From JBBRNH01 sp038230415 (lineage in GTDB: Bacteria; Bacteroidota; Bacteroidia; Cytophagales; Spirosomataceae), in NCBI GenBank assembly GCA_038230415.1, contig JBBRNH010000020.1:1-64000 (forward strand): a stretch of 64,000 nucleotides of DNA, written 5' to 3'. Positions 33,713-41,347 of this stretch are shown here, in pieces. The stretch's first letter is position 1; each line of letters starts with the position of its first letter. A program made the position numbers and the translations under genes. Below the pieces are notes generated by a model, which was given only the letters and a program-made list of their open reading frames with translations, searched no databases and was not told where the DNA came from.

Positions 33713-34197
33713 GACCCCTTACAACCACGAATTTCTCGGTGGTGAGCAGAATGTTTATTCATTTTCAACAACTGATAAAATTCGCTACAACGTCAAATTC
33801 GTGCCATCAACGTACCTCTTCGATGCCTACCCGGAGCTTGATATTGAGGTATTTGAGATGATTATTTCGGTGGCCGACAACCCGACGGGTGGACGAATAC
33901 CGTCTGACCGTCGGGTTGTCGGCCACCATTGCGCTTATCTTCAATGCCTTTATTCAGCACGAGAAACAGGCCATTATTTTCGTTTGCGATTCGTCGGACG
34001 GGCGGCAGAAAGCACGAAGCCGGAAGTTTACGACGTGGTTTCAGAACCGGCAAACCGGAACCGACATGGGTAAGATTGACCGATTGATTATTGACGGCGA
34101 CCGCTTTATTTACCTCTCGCTAATTCTACACCGCAAACATCCACAGTTCAAAACAGTCGTTGATGTTTTCATAAACCTCGGCGAGGAAGATAAATAA
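33696..34197 (+). pseudogene. Frameshifted conserved hypothetical gene (probably DUF6169 type)
   Basis: Two overlapping frames together form one ~166-residue protein. The first starts MINETETPYNHEFLGGEQ and runs to GGRIPSDRR near 33914. The second continues in the +1 frame from about 33916 with LSATIALIFNAF to VVDVFINLGEEDK. One extra G in the GGG at 33913-33915 breaks the frame; removing it joins DRR to LSAT. The break lies in the right arm of a perfect 17-bp inverted repeat (33872-33888 with 33908-33924). The family name is from memory. A sequencing error is the main alternative. Confidence 0.6.
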
Positions 34198-34204
34198 ACC
34201 ACAC

Positions 34205-34520
34205 CCCGCCCCGCCAGTCCGTGATACTCATTGGGCAGGATGCCGAACTACTCGCGGAAGCATTTGGCAAAGTGAGACAGCGAATTGAACCCTACGCTAT
34301 ACGCTGCCTCAGATATATCACCGACTTGTCCGCCAAGGAGTTGAGCGGCCCATTTCAGGCGCATGAGCCAGATAAAATCCCCGGTGGCCTGTCCCGCCCG
34401 ATACCCTTTCCTCACTGTTGGGCAGCAGTGATGCGCCGTTTCTGGAACGCCCGACGTTTACCCCGGCAGCATAAAATCCTCAACAAAGGCCGCACGCTGT
34501 TGCGCCACATTCAGCAACGC
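34205..34520 (-). pseudogene. Decayed AraC-type DNA-binding domain, probably the end of a hybrid sensor kinase
   Basis: Translated on the minus strand, this region gives ATGDFIWLMRLKWAAQLL, then AAYSVGFNSLSHFAKCFRE, an in-frame TAG (34248-34250) where the family has Gln, and FGILPNEY. That is the second helix-turn-helix of AraC regulators. Further upstream the same frame reads AALLNVAQQRAAFVEDFML, like a linker after a receiver domain, then a TAA. The rest of the gene is missing. It resembles the AraC domain of the kinase at 45841-48888 only at family level. Confidence 0.7.
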
Positions 34521-34554
34521 AGCAGCGTTTGGGCGGGTTTATTGAAGCAATTAC

Positions 34555-34674
34555 ATGGCCGCACCTGACTATGTGCAGGCCTACGATATCACCAGCAACC
34601 GCAGCCGGTTTCGGGACAAGACAGTGGGTTTTTGGCGCAACCGGATTTTTACGCTCAAACAAATGGTGGGGTGA
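34555..34674 (+). other. Short open frame in the decayed zone, not recognised
   Basis: A 39-codon frame from ATG 34555 (MAAPDYVQAYDITSNRSRF to FTLKQMVG) stops 9 nt before the convergent DedA gene's stop. It has no signal, no promoter and no recognised homologue. It may be a fragment of a lost gene. I do not call it a real gene. Confidence 0.25.
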
Positions 34675-34683
34675 AATTGGCAA

Positions 34684-35316
34684 CTATTCCTTCATCTCGC
34701 GCCGGGCGTTGAGGTAGCCGCGCACAACGGTGATGGTGGTGATGCCGAGAAAGAAAATAATGATCCAGTGAACGTAGTTGATGATGCCCGGAAACCGCGC
34801 CCCAAAGTAGAAACCGGCCCCCACCAAGCCAAACACCCAGATGGCCGCCCCCAGGATGTTATAGAGCATGAAATACCGAAAATCGAGGTGAATCAGCCCC
34901 GCCAGAATCGGCGCAAACGTGCGGACAATCGGCAAAAACCGGGCAATGATCAGCGTCCGGCTGCCGTATTTATCGAAGTATTTTCGGGTGGTTTCAATGT
35001 ATTGCTTCTTGAAAAATAGCGAATCGGGGCGGGTTTGCAGCCGCGCCCCGAAGAAATGGCCTGTGCCGTAACCGACTAATGACCCCATCACGGCGGCCCC
35101 GAAAATGCACACCGCCAGCAACCAAAACGGCACCGGCAGCAGCCCCGTACCGGCAAACACACCCGACAGAAACAGCTGGTAGTCGCCGGGCAGGAAAAAA
35201 CCAAAAAACAGGCCGTTTTCGCAGAAGATAATAATCGAAATCAGCACCAGACCACCCGTGCGGATAATGGCTTCGGAGTTGATGATGTAGTTAAAAAATT
35301 CGAGGAGTTGGTTCAT
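34684..35316 (-). CDS. DedA-family inner membrane protein
   Basis: A 210-residue protein with five or so membrane segments, of the DedA/SNARE-associated family. I chose the ATG at 35314-35316 (MNQLLEFFNYIIN); the longer frame needs a TTG inside the ABC-F gene. Family motifs include ENGLFFGFFLPGDYQLFLSG, GYGTGHFFG and FGSRTLIIARFLPIVRTF (here YGSRTLI...). DedA proteins are linked to undecaprenyl phosphate or phospholipid flipping and membrane potential. It begins 8 nt after the ABC-F stop, so the two probably form an operon. Confidence 0.9.
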   Translation of the reverse strand: MNQLLEFFNYIINSEAIIRTGGLVLISIIIFCENGLFFGFFLPGDYQLFLSGVFAGTGLLPVPFWLLAVCIFGAAVMGSLVGYGTGHFFGARLQTRPDSLFFKKQYIETTRKYFDKYGSRTLIIARFLPIVRTFAPILAGLIHLDFRYFMLYNILGAAIWVFGLVGAGFYFGARFPGIINYVHWIIIFFLGITTITVVRGYLNARREMKE

Positions 35317-35324
35317 TAGACGGA

Positions 35325-37217
35325 TTACATAAACTCGGCCAGTTCGAGCCAACGATCTGACTTTGCTGCTATTTGTTGGTCAAAGGTCTCAATTTCCCGC
35401 GCCCAGCCCAAGAGTTGTTCGTGATTGCCGCCGGTATTTAGCAGCGTCAAAATGTCGGCTTTGCGTTGTTCGAGGTCAGCAATTTCTTTTTCGAGGGTTT
35501 CGTACTCTTTCTGCTCTTTAAACGAGACCTTTTTCCTAACCGCCGTGTCAGAAACCGTTTGCGTAACTACCGTTCCCTGTTTTTGGTTCTTGGCTCCATT
35601 GGTTGCTGTTTCTGGCTGTGAAGACCCGTTTTTACGCTGATTATCACGCCATTCGCGGTAATCGGTGTAGTTGCCGGGGTAGTCTTTTATCTTACCTTCG
35701 CCCTCCATCACAAACACGTGGTCAACGAGCCGGTCCATAAAATAGCGGTCGTGCGTGACGATGATGAGACAGCCGGGGAAGTTCATCAAAAACTCCTCCA
35801 GCACGTTGAGCGTCGTGATGTCGAGGTCATTGGTTGGCTCGTCAAGCACCAAAAAATTCGGGTTTTGCACCAGCACGAGCAGTAATTGAAGCCGCCGTTT
35901 TTCGCCCCCGGAGAGTTTCGCCACAAAGTCGTACTGCTTCTGCCGATCAAACAGAAAATGGTGCAGCAATTGACTCGCCGTGATGGTCTCGCCCGAAGCC
36001 ATTTTCATCACCTCGGCCACTTCCTGCACCACATCAATCACGCGCTGTTTGTCGTCAATCACAATTTCTGACTGTTTGTAGTAGCCGAAATTCACAGTAC
36101 CGCCCGTACTGATTTTCCCCGAATCGGGCCGGGTTGCGCCAGTGAGCATATCGAGCAGGGTGGTTTTGCCCATGCCGTTTTTGCCAATCAGCCCCACCCT
36201 ATCGAGCCGTTTGAAGGTGTACGAAAAATGATCCAGAATGAGTTTATCGTCGAAGCGTTTGGTCAGGTTTTCGACTTCCAGAATCTTGCTGCCCAAGCGC
36301 GACGTGCGGAGGTTGAGGTCGAGGGTTCCGTCGCGTTTTTGGCCTTTCACCCTGCCTTCCAGATCACCAAACGCGTCTTCGCGGTATTTGGCTTTGGTGC
36401 TGCGGGCTTTCGGCTGCTTCCGCATCCATTCTAATTCGTGGCGATAGGTGTTGAGGTTTTTTTCGAGTTCGGAGGCTGTCCGGGCGTTGCGTTCGGCCTT
36501 TTTCTCTAAAAAGTAAGCGTAGTTGCCTTTGTAGGCGAAGATTTCGCCCCCGTCGAGTTCCACGATCTGATTGCAGACTTTATCCAAAAAGTAACGGTCG
36601 TGCGAGACCATCAGCAGCGTACCGTTGTTGGTAGTCAGGAAGTTTTCGAGGTACTCAATGGCTTCTAAATCAAGGTGGTTGGTTGGCTCATCGAGGATAA
36701 TCAGGTCAGGATTCTGAATCAGCACCCGCGCCAGTGACACCCGTCGCCGTTGCCCGCCCGACAGCGTTGCCACCGTTTGCTCCACATCCTGAACGCCCAA
36801 CTGCCCCAGCATCTGCCTGATTTGCGATTCGTAATCCCAGGCTTCGTGTTTTTCCATCTGCGTCATGGCGCGTTCGAGCGCGTCGGCATCGCCGGCGTTC
36901 AGAGCCTTCTCATAATCCCGAACGGCATCTAAAGCCGGGGTTCCGCCCGACAGCACGGTTTCCATCACGGTCAGGGCTTCGTTGAGGTTGGGCTGCTGAT
37001 CGAGGTAGCCGATGGTGATGTCTTTGCGGCTCGTAACCGTGCCGCCCGCGTCTGACTGAATGGTACCGGCGAGAATAGAAAGCAGGGTGGTTTTGCCGGA
37101 GCCGTTTGCCCCGACGATGGCAATTTTATCGCCCCGGCTGACCCCAAAATTGACGTTTTTAAACAACGTCCGGTCGCCAAAGGATTTCGCCAGATTTTCG
37201 GCTGATAGGTAATTCAT
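35325..37217 (-). CDS. ABC-F family ATPase, Uup-like
   Basis: A 630-residue cytosolic protein with two ABC ATPase domains and no membrane segments. Walker A sequences are VGANGSGKTTLLS (about residue 34) and IGKNGMGKTTLLD (about 345). The signatures are LSGGQRRRVSLARVL and LSGGEKRRLQLLLVL, each followed by LDEPTN. The linker between domains (about 240-300) is charged. After a Ser/Thr/Asn-rich linker, residues ~560-630 form the coiled-coil C-terminal domain typical of Uup. ABC-F proteins act on the ribosome; Uup-type ones are also linked to DNA transactions. The DedA gene follows by 8 nt. Confidence 0.9.
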   Translation of the reverse strand: MNYLSAENLAKSFGDRTLFKNVNFGVSRGDKIAIVGANGSGKTTLLSILAGTIQSDAGGTVTSRKDITIGYLDQQPNLNEALTVMETVLSGGTPALDAVRDYEKALNAGDADALERAMTQMEKHEAWDYESQIRQMLGQLGVQDVEQTVATLSGGQRRRVSLARVLIQNPDLIILDEPTNHLDLEAIEYLENFLTTNNGTLLMVSHDRYFLDKVCNQIVELDGGEIFAYKGNYAYFLEKKAERNARTASELEKNLNTYRHELEWMRKQPKARSTKAKYREDAFGDLEGRVKGQKRDGTLDLNLRTSRLGSKILEVENLTKRFDDKLILDHFSYTFKRLDRVGLIGKNGMGKTTLLDMLTGATRPDSGKISTGGTVNFGYYKQSEIVIDDKQRVIDVVQEVAEVMKMASGETITASQLLHHFLFDRQKQYDFVAKLSGGEKRRLQLLLVLVQNPNFLVLDEPTNDLDITTLNVLEEFLMNFPGCLIIVTHDRYFMDRLVDHVFVMEGEGKIKDYPGNYTDYREWRDNQRKNGSSQPETATNGAKNQKQGTVVTQTVSDTAVRKKVSFKEQKEYETLEKEIADLEQRKADILTLLNTGGNHEQLLGWAREIETFDQQIAAKSDRWLELAEFM

Positions 37218-37273
37218 GGCGTAAAATTACGGAACCCCGGACGAATGGCGCGATTATGTAGAGACGCAATATG

Positions 37274-37302
37274 TTGCATCTCACCGCCGGATGGTATTTT
37301 TG
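37274..37302 (+). promoter_or_regulatory. Promoter of the FGE-like gene, near-leaderless
   Basis: TTG at 37274-37276, 18 nt and TATTTTTG (37295-37302) fit the -33/-7 layout. The box ends 5 nt before the ATG at 37308. The upstream in-frame start at 37245 precedes this promoter and is rejected. Confidence 0.5.
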
Positions 37303-37307
37303 TCGGT

Positions 37308-38315
37308 ATGAAACTCCTGATTCTCTTCGCGTTGGCTGTATTTTTCTCAACCAGAACCTTCGGCCAATCGCCAGCCGCCGATGGGTTTGTGTCTTACACG
37401 CAGGTCATCACCGGCTCAAACCAGACGTATCCGATGGTCGCTATTCCGGGCGGTAAATTTATGATGGGCAGTTTGCCTACCGAAAAAGGACATAAACCCG
37501 ACGAAGGGCCGATGCACTCCGCAACCGTTGAGCCGTTCTGGATGGGTAAGTTTGAGCTGACCTGGGATATTTACGACCTCTTCACCACCAAAAATATCGA
37601 GAAAGAAATGGCCGCCCGCTACCCCGACGGTGCCGATCTGACCAAAACCGATGCCAGCACCCGGCCCAGCCCGTCGTATGTGGATATGTCGTTCGGAATG
37701 GGCCGAGCTGGGTATCCGGCTATCAATATGACCCAATACGCGGCCATCAAATTCTGCGCGTGGCTCTACGACAAGACCGGAATTTTCTACCGCCTGCCCA
37801 CCGAAGCCGAATGGGAATATGCCTGCCGGGGAACCGGCCCGACCGCAACGCTGGCGTATTCGTTTGGCAACGACCCGAAAAAATTAGGCGAATACGCGGT
37901 CTTTAAAGGCAATAGCCAGGAATCGTACAAGAAAATCGGCACCAAAAAACCCAATTCGTTTGGCCTGCACGATATGCACGGCAACGTGATGGAATGGACG
38001 CAGGATCAGTACATTGCCAACTATTACGCCCAGAAAGCCGCCGGAAAAGTCAGCGAATCCTACCCGCCAACCAAAACACTGTACCCACATTCGGTGCGGG
38101 GCGGCTCCTGGGACGACGACCCGGCTACGTTGCGGTCGGCGGCCCGCACACCCTCGGCACCGGCCTGGAAAATGCTCGACCCGCAGAATCCCAAATCAAA
38201 CTGGTGGCTCACGTCGGCCTCGTTCGTGGGCTTCCGTATTGTGCGGCCCGCCAAAACACCAACCGACGAGGCCATTAAAGCGTACTACGGGATCAAACCA
38301 ATCAAGGACAATTAA
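37308..38315 (+). CDS. Exported formylglycine-generating-enzyme-like (SUMF1) protein
   Basis: A 335-residue protein with signal peptide MKLLILFALAVFFSTRTFGQ. The FGE-sulfatase domain shows GGKFMMGSLPTEKGHKPDEG, EPFWMGKFELTWDIY, RLPTEAEWEYACRGTG, HGNVMEWTQDQY, RGGSWDDDPATLRSAAR and VGFRIVR. The conserved Cys region of true formylglycine-generating enzymes in the last third is absent (RGGSW is followed by no Cys). It is therefore probably not a sulfatase activator and may be a binding or lyase-type SUMF1 protein. GldJ/GldK gliding lipoproteins share the fold but have a lipobox and other gld genes alongside, both lacking here. Confidence 0.87.
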   Translation: MKLLILFALAVFFSTRTFGQSPAADGFVSYTQVITGSNQTYPMVAIPGGKFMMGSLPTEKGHKPDEGPMHSATVEPFWMGKFELTWDIYDLFTTKNIEKEMAARYPDGADLTKTDASTRPSPSYVDMSFGMGRAGYPAINMTQYAAIKFCAWLYDKTGIFYRLPTEAEWEYACRGTGPTATLAYSFGNDPKKLGEYAVFKGNSQESYKKIGTKKPNSFGLHDMHGNVMEWTQDQYIANYYAQKAAGKVSESYPPTKTLYPHSVRGGSWDDDPATLRSAARTPSAPAWKMLDPQNPKSNWWLTSASFVGFRIVRPAKTPTDEAIKAYYGIKPIKDN

Positions 38316-38325
38316 CTTTACGGGT

Positions 38326-38538
38326 ATGATGACAGAAATCACCTTTTTAGTGCATGAAGCCGAAGAAGGCGGCTACTATGCCCGGTCGCTTGGGCCGTCT
38401 ATCTTCGCCGAGGGCGATACGATTGATGAATTGAAGGCCAACATTCGGGGTGGCATTGACTGCCACTACGAAAATTCTGCTGAAGCCCCAAAACTGGCCC
38501 ATCTTCATTTTGTCAAAGATGAAGTAATGGCACTTTGA
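38326..38538 (+). CDS. hicB: HicB-like antitoxin
   Basis: A 70-residue protein of the HicB/UPF0150 type. The sequence EITFLVHEAEEGGYYARSLG (about residues 4-23) and GDTIDELKANIRGGIDCHYE show the RNase-H-like HicB fold. The usual C-terminal DNA-binding part is short or missing, as in small HicB proteins. It lies 10 nt before a HicA-like gene, with the antitoxin gene first. The ATG at 38326 is followed by a second ATG. TAACTTTA at 38313-38320 is a near-match -7 box 5 nt upstream. Confidence 0.82.
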   Translation: MMTEITFLVHEAEEGGYYARSLGPSIFAEGDTIDELKANIRGGIDCHYENSAEAPKLAHLHFVKDEVMAL

Positions 38539-38548
38539 TGGCTCATTG

Positions 38549-38791
38549 ATGAAAATTCCGAGAGATGTTTCCGGTTGGGAGTTGGTGAAAGCATTAGGCA
38601 TTTTTGGTTATGAACCCGTTAGTCAGAATGGTAGCCACATAAAGGTAACGACGACCGAAAATGGACAACATCACATCACTATCCCGAATCATAACCCGGT
38701 CAAGATCGGCACATTAAGCGGAATTTTATCAGGCGTTGCCAGTCATTTCGACCTAACCAAAGACGAAGTGGTTCGTAAATTGTTTGGTTAA
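38549..38791 (+). CDS. hicA: HicA-like mRNA interferase toxin
   Basis: An 80-residue basic protein: KIPRDVSGWELVKALGIFGY, QNGSHIKVTT with the catalytic His, HHITIPNHNPVKIGTLSGIL and a short C-terminal helix. This is the double-stranded-RNA-binding-like fold of HicA, a ribosome-independent mRNA-cutting toxin inhibited by HicB. I chose the ATG at 38549; the in-frame TTG at 38546 adds one residue. With hicB it forms a complete type II toxin-antitoxin pair, in the hicB-hicA order. Confidence 0.87.
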   Translation: MKIPRDVSGWELVKALGIFGYEPVSQNGSHIKVTTTENGQHHITIPNHNPVKIGTLSGILSGVASHFDLTKDEVVRKLFG

Positions 38792-38875
38792 ATCAACATA
38801 CCGGCAAGCCATAGCGTAGGCTTTCTCAACACTACCACGCTTTCGCTGTTCTCTTACCGACACCAACGCAACGGT

Positions 38876-40012
38876 ATGGAAAACACAGAACAAAAACCGC
38901 TCGGTTTGGGCGTAATGGGCATGGGCGGCTTCGGGCTGTTTGCCACACAGCAATTCCTGCAACAGCCTGATATAAAACTCGTTGCCATTGCTGGCTCAAC
39001 CCGCGAGCAGGCCATCACCACCGCCAAGCGGTTTGGGGCCGACCAACTCGACAGCATCGAAGCATTGGTGGCTCACCCCGACGTTGACCTTGTTTACATT
39101 GCCACGCCCCCGTTTTTGCACTACCAACAGGCCATGCTGGCCCTGAACGCGGGCAAACACGTGATCTGCGAAAAACCCCTCGCCACCGACCCTGACGAAG
39201 GCCGCAAACTGATTGAAACGGCGCGGGAAAAGGGCTTGCTGATGGTTACGAATCTGATGCAACGCTACAACCCGATGTTTGCCCGCGTGCAGCACTTAGT
39301 CGAAAAAAAGTTGCTCGGTGAGGTACTGCACGGCTATTTTGAGAACTACGCCGGTGACGATGGCTTAGCCGAAAACCACTGGTTCTGGAACCGGCAGCAA
39401 AGCGGGGGCATCTTTATCGAACACGGCGTTCACTTTTTCGATATGGTCGAAGGCTGGCTCGGCAAAGGCGAAGTAATTGCTGCTCAAACGATTAAGCGGC
39501 CCGGTACCACTGATTTAGAAGATCAGGTAAGCTGCACCGTGCGCTATGGCTCGGAAACCGATGGATTCAAAACCGTCAATTTCTATCACGGCTTCACCCA
39601 AACGGGCCGCTTAGACCGGCAGGAACTCCGGTTGGTATTTGAGCGGGGCGACATTACGCTGCACGAATGGGTGCCAACCCGGATTGTGCTGCGGGCCGTG
39701 GCCGACGAAGAAACCACCCGCGAGTTAATGACGCTTTTTCCCGGCGCACAACTCAACGTAACGGCCAACATTGGCGGCAAGGATCGTCAGTTGCGGGGCC
39801 GGGGCAAAACCTTCGACGCTTATCAGCAACTTGAACTTCGGTACGGTTTCGGTGAGGAAAAACAACACCTGTACAGCGAAATCCTCCGGCTCATGTTCCG
39901 CGACCAACTCGCCTTTATTCAGCAACCCGGCACCCACCGCAAAGTGACCGAGCAAAACGGGCTTGATTCGTTGCTGATGGCGGTGGCGGCAGACCGGATG
40001 GCGCGGGGCTAA
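38876..40012 (+). CDS. Gfo/Idh/MocA-family oxidoreductase (cytosolic)
   Basis: A 378-residue NAD(P)-dependent dehydrogenase without a signal peptide. Rossmann part: LGVMGMGGFGLFATQQF near residue 11, IATPPFLHYQQAMLA, and HVICEKPLATDPDEG with the EKP motif near 100. The C-terminal domain carries NHWFWNRQQSGGIFIEHGVH with the catalytic-type His. Substrate unknown, probably a sugar or inositol. Its TAA stop overlaps the TAG of the convergent gene inside a small hairpin. Upstream lies the hicBA pair, 84 nt away. Confidence 0.88.
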   Translation: MENTEQKPLGLGVMGMGGFGLFATQQFLQQPDIKLVAIAGSTREQAITTAKRFGADQLDSIEALVAHPDVDLVYIATPPFLHYQQAMLALNAGKHVICEKPLATDPDEGRKLIETAREKGLLMVTNLMQRYNPMFARVQHLVEKKLLGEVLHGYFENYAGDDGLAENHWFWNRQQSGGIFIEHGVHFFDMVEGWLGKGEVIAAQTIKRPGTTDLEDQVSCTVRYGSETDGFKTVNFYHGFTQTGRLDRQELRLVFERGDITLHEWVPTRIVLRAVADEETTRELMTLFPGAQLNVTANIGGKDRQLRGRGKTFDAYQQLELRYGFGEEKQHLYSEILRLMFRDQLAFIQQPGTHRKVTEQNGLDSLLMAVAADRMARG

Positions 40013-40018
40013 CCCCGC
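40003..40018. terminator. Hairpin whose loop holds both stop codons
   Basis: GCGGGG (40003-40008) and CCCCGC (40013-40018) flank the loop CTAA. That loop carries the TAA of the plus-strand dehydrogenase and the TAG of the minus-strand gene. It has no T-tract, so it would be a weak or Rho-aided bidirectional terminator. Confidence 0.5.
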
Positions 40019-40803
40019 ATTTGTATGCTCTCGGTCAGCACGTTATACACCCGAAGCAAATCGGGTTCTTCGGCGAGGAGGGCGCGGTGAGCGGCTATGG
40101 TGCGGAGGTCGTTTCGGCGGGCGGGGCCGGTCTGCACATCGGCGGGGTGATTGGCGTTCAGGGCTTTCCGCACGGTTTCGGCAATGAGCGGTTTGAGCAA
40201 CTCGAAACTCGTTTCGTTGGCTTCAGTCAAATCCTGCGCTAAAGCCAGCAGGTGATTGGTGAAGTTGTTGGCAAACACAGCCGCTAAGTGCAGCACCCGC
40301 CGTTCGGCAGAATTGACCAAGTAAACCGTTTCGCTCAGGGCTTCGGCCATCGTAACCAACTCGGTTTCTGAATCGGCATCGCTGGCTTCGATACAAATCG
40401 GAATCGCGGCAAAATCCATCGGCGGCTGACCCCGGCTGAAACTTTGCAGGGCATAAAACACCCCCGTTCTCACCGCCACATCGCTATACACGGCCATCCA
40501 CTGCTGTAAATCCTGGAGCGGAACACTGCCCGATGTATGCACCACGAGGGCGTTTTCGGGCAGCACGAGCCGGGCGCAGACATCGGGTAGGGCATCGTCC
40601 GGCACGGCCAGCACAAACACCGCAGCCGGGCTGTCGGCAAAATTCAGGTCGCTGTGGGTGTGCGCGTCATACAGGTTTGCCACCAACTGCCGGGCGTGGC
40701 TGAGTTGGCGGCTATACACCGCCGAAACCGCATAATTGGCCGTTTCGAGGGCCGGGGCGAGGTGCCAGGCCAGATTCCCGGCTCCGATGAACGCAATGGT
40801 CAT
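40009..40803 (-). CDS. Rossmann-fold NAD(P) protein of the DUF2520 / ProC-like type
   Basis: A 264-residue cytosolic protein. I chose the ATG at 40801-40803 (MTIAFIGAGNLAWHLAPALE), which puts the dinucleotide loop GAGNLA at the start. VFVLAVPDDALPDV and VVHTSGSVPLQDL follow, as in 6-phosphogluconate-dehydrogenase-like NADP-binding proteins. The C-terminal ~130 residues are helical, with FANNFTNHLLALAQDL and NANHPADVQTGPARRND, the DUF2520 domain. Reaction unknown. It is convergent with the Gfo/Idh gene with overlapping stop codons. Confidence 0.85.
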   Translation of the reverse strand: MTIAFIGAGNLAWHLAPALETANYAVSAVYSRQLSHARQLVANLYDAHTHSDLNFADSPAAVFVLAVPDDALPDVCARLVLPENALVVHTSGSVPLQDLQQWMAVYSDVAVRTGVFYALQSFSRGQPPMDFAAIPICIEASDADSETELVTMAEALSETVYLVNSAERRVLHLAAVFANNFTNHLLALAQDLTEANETSFELLKPLIAETVRKALNANHPADVQTGPARRNDLRTIAAHRALLAEEPDLLRVYNVLTESIQMRG

Positions 40804-40904
40804 GATAAATACCCGAAGTCTTTTTGGCTTCGGGTATCCCAATATTGGCTAAACTTTTCGGCGTTGGCAAACGGCACGGCTCTGTCTGCCGGGGTTATCG
40901 GCTT

Positions 40905-41270
40905 TCAGCTATCCATTTCCCGCTTAAACGCGCTCACCCGTCGGCGGGCAATGTCAACCGTATCGCCATTGTCGAGCGAGACGATAAACGTGTTGGCCGA
41001 AACGTCGGCTACGTGCGCCCGGTTGAGGAGGTGTTTTTTGTGGGGCCGCACAAACAGTCCGGCAGGAATCCTGTCCTGCAACCGCTTTATTGTCAGGGCC
41101 ACCATTAACACCGACCCATCGGCAAAGATGCAGGTGGTGTAGTTGCCTTCGCCTTCGAGCCGGATAATCTGGTCGAGGCTGATCCAGCGTCGGCCCGCCT
41201 GAAATGGCAGCAGCAGGGCGGTGGGCGAGAGAATCGCGGTTTTGTATTGATAGACTTTGGCTGGTTTCAT
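40905..41270 (-). CDS. Stand-alone LytTR DNA-binding regulator
   Basis: A 121-residue protein consisting almost entirely of a LytTR domain: WISLDQIIRLEGEGNYTTCI (about residues 30-49), LTIKRLQDRI, FVRPHKKHLLNRAHVADV (about 74-91) and a C-terminal DTVDIARRRVSAFKRE. LytTR domains bind DNA as dimers and usually follow a receiver domain; here there is none, so the input signal is unknown. No partner kinase is adjacent. It stands between the DUF2520 gene and the large M43 protease gene, both on the same strand. Confidence 0.87.
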   Translation of the reverse strand: MKPAKVYQYKTAILSPTALLLPFQAGRRWISLDQIIRLEGEGNYTTCIFADGSVLMVALTIKRLQDRIPAGLFVRPHKKHLLNRAHVADVSANTFIVSLDNGDTVDIARRRVSAFKREMDS

Positions 41271-41298
41271 AAAGAGGACGATTGACTGTTGTTTATTT

Positions 41299-41324
41299 CC
41301 CGGTCTGTGAAAACACAGACCGGG
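41299..41324 (-). terminator. Hairpin after the M43 protease gene
   Basis: CCCGGTCTGTG (41299-41309) pairs with CACAGACCGGG (41314-41324) around AAAA. It lies 24 nt after the minus-strand stop at 41348. The following minus-strand sequence AAATAAAC has no T-run, so termination strength is uncertain. Confidence 0.6.
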
Positions 41325-41347
41325 GATGGGTGTGATTGTTCCCGCCT

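Noticed and set aside
33908..33920. Programmed ribosomal frameshift in the conserved gene
   Set aside because: No slippery heptamer or downstream pseudoknot is evident. The perfect inverted repeat gives a simpler mutational explanation.
33889..34197. Separate gene starting at the GTG at 33889
   Set aside because: The protein lacks a normal N-terminus and continues the conserved protein of the frame starting at 33696, so a frameshift explains it better.
34529..34717. 62-codon plus-strand frame overlapping the DedA gene end
   Set aside because: Its end is antisense to DedA codons and no motif is recognisable.
37308..38315. Gliding motility lipoprotein GldJ or GldK
   Set aside because: It has a cleavable signal without a lipobox, and no gldL, gldM or gldN is adjacent.
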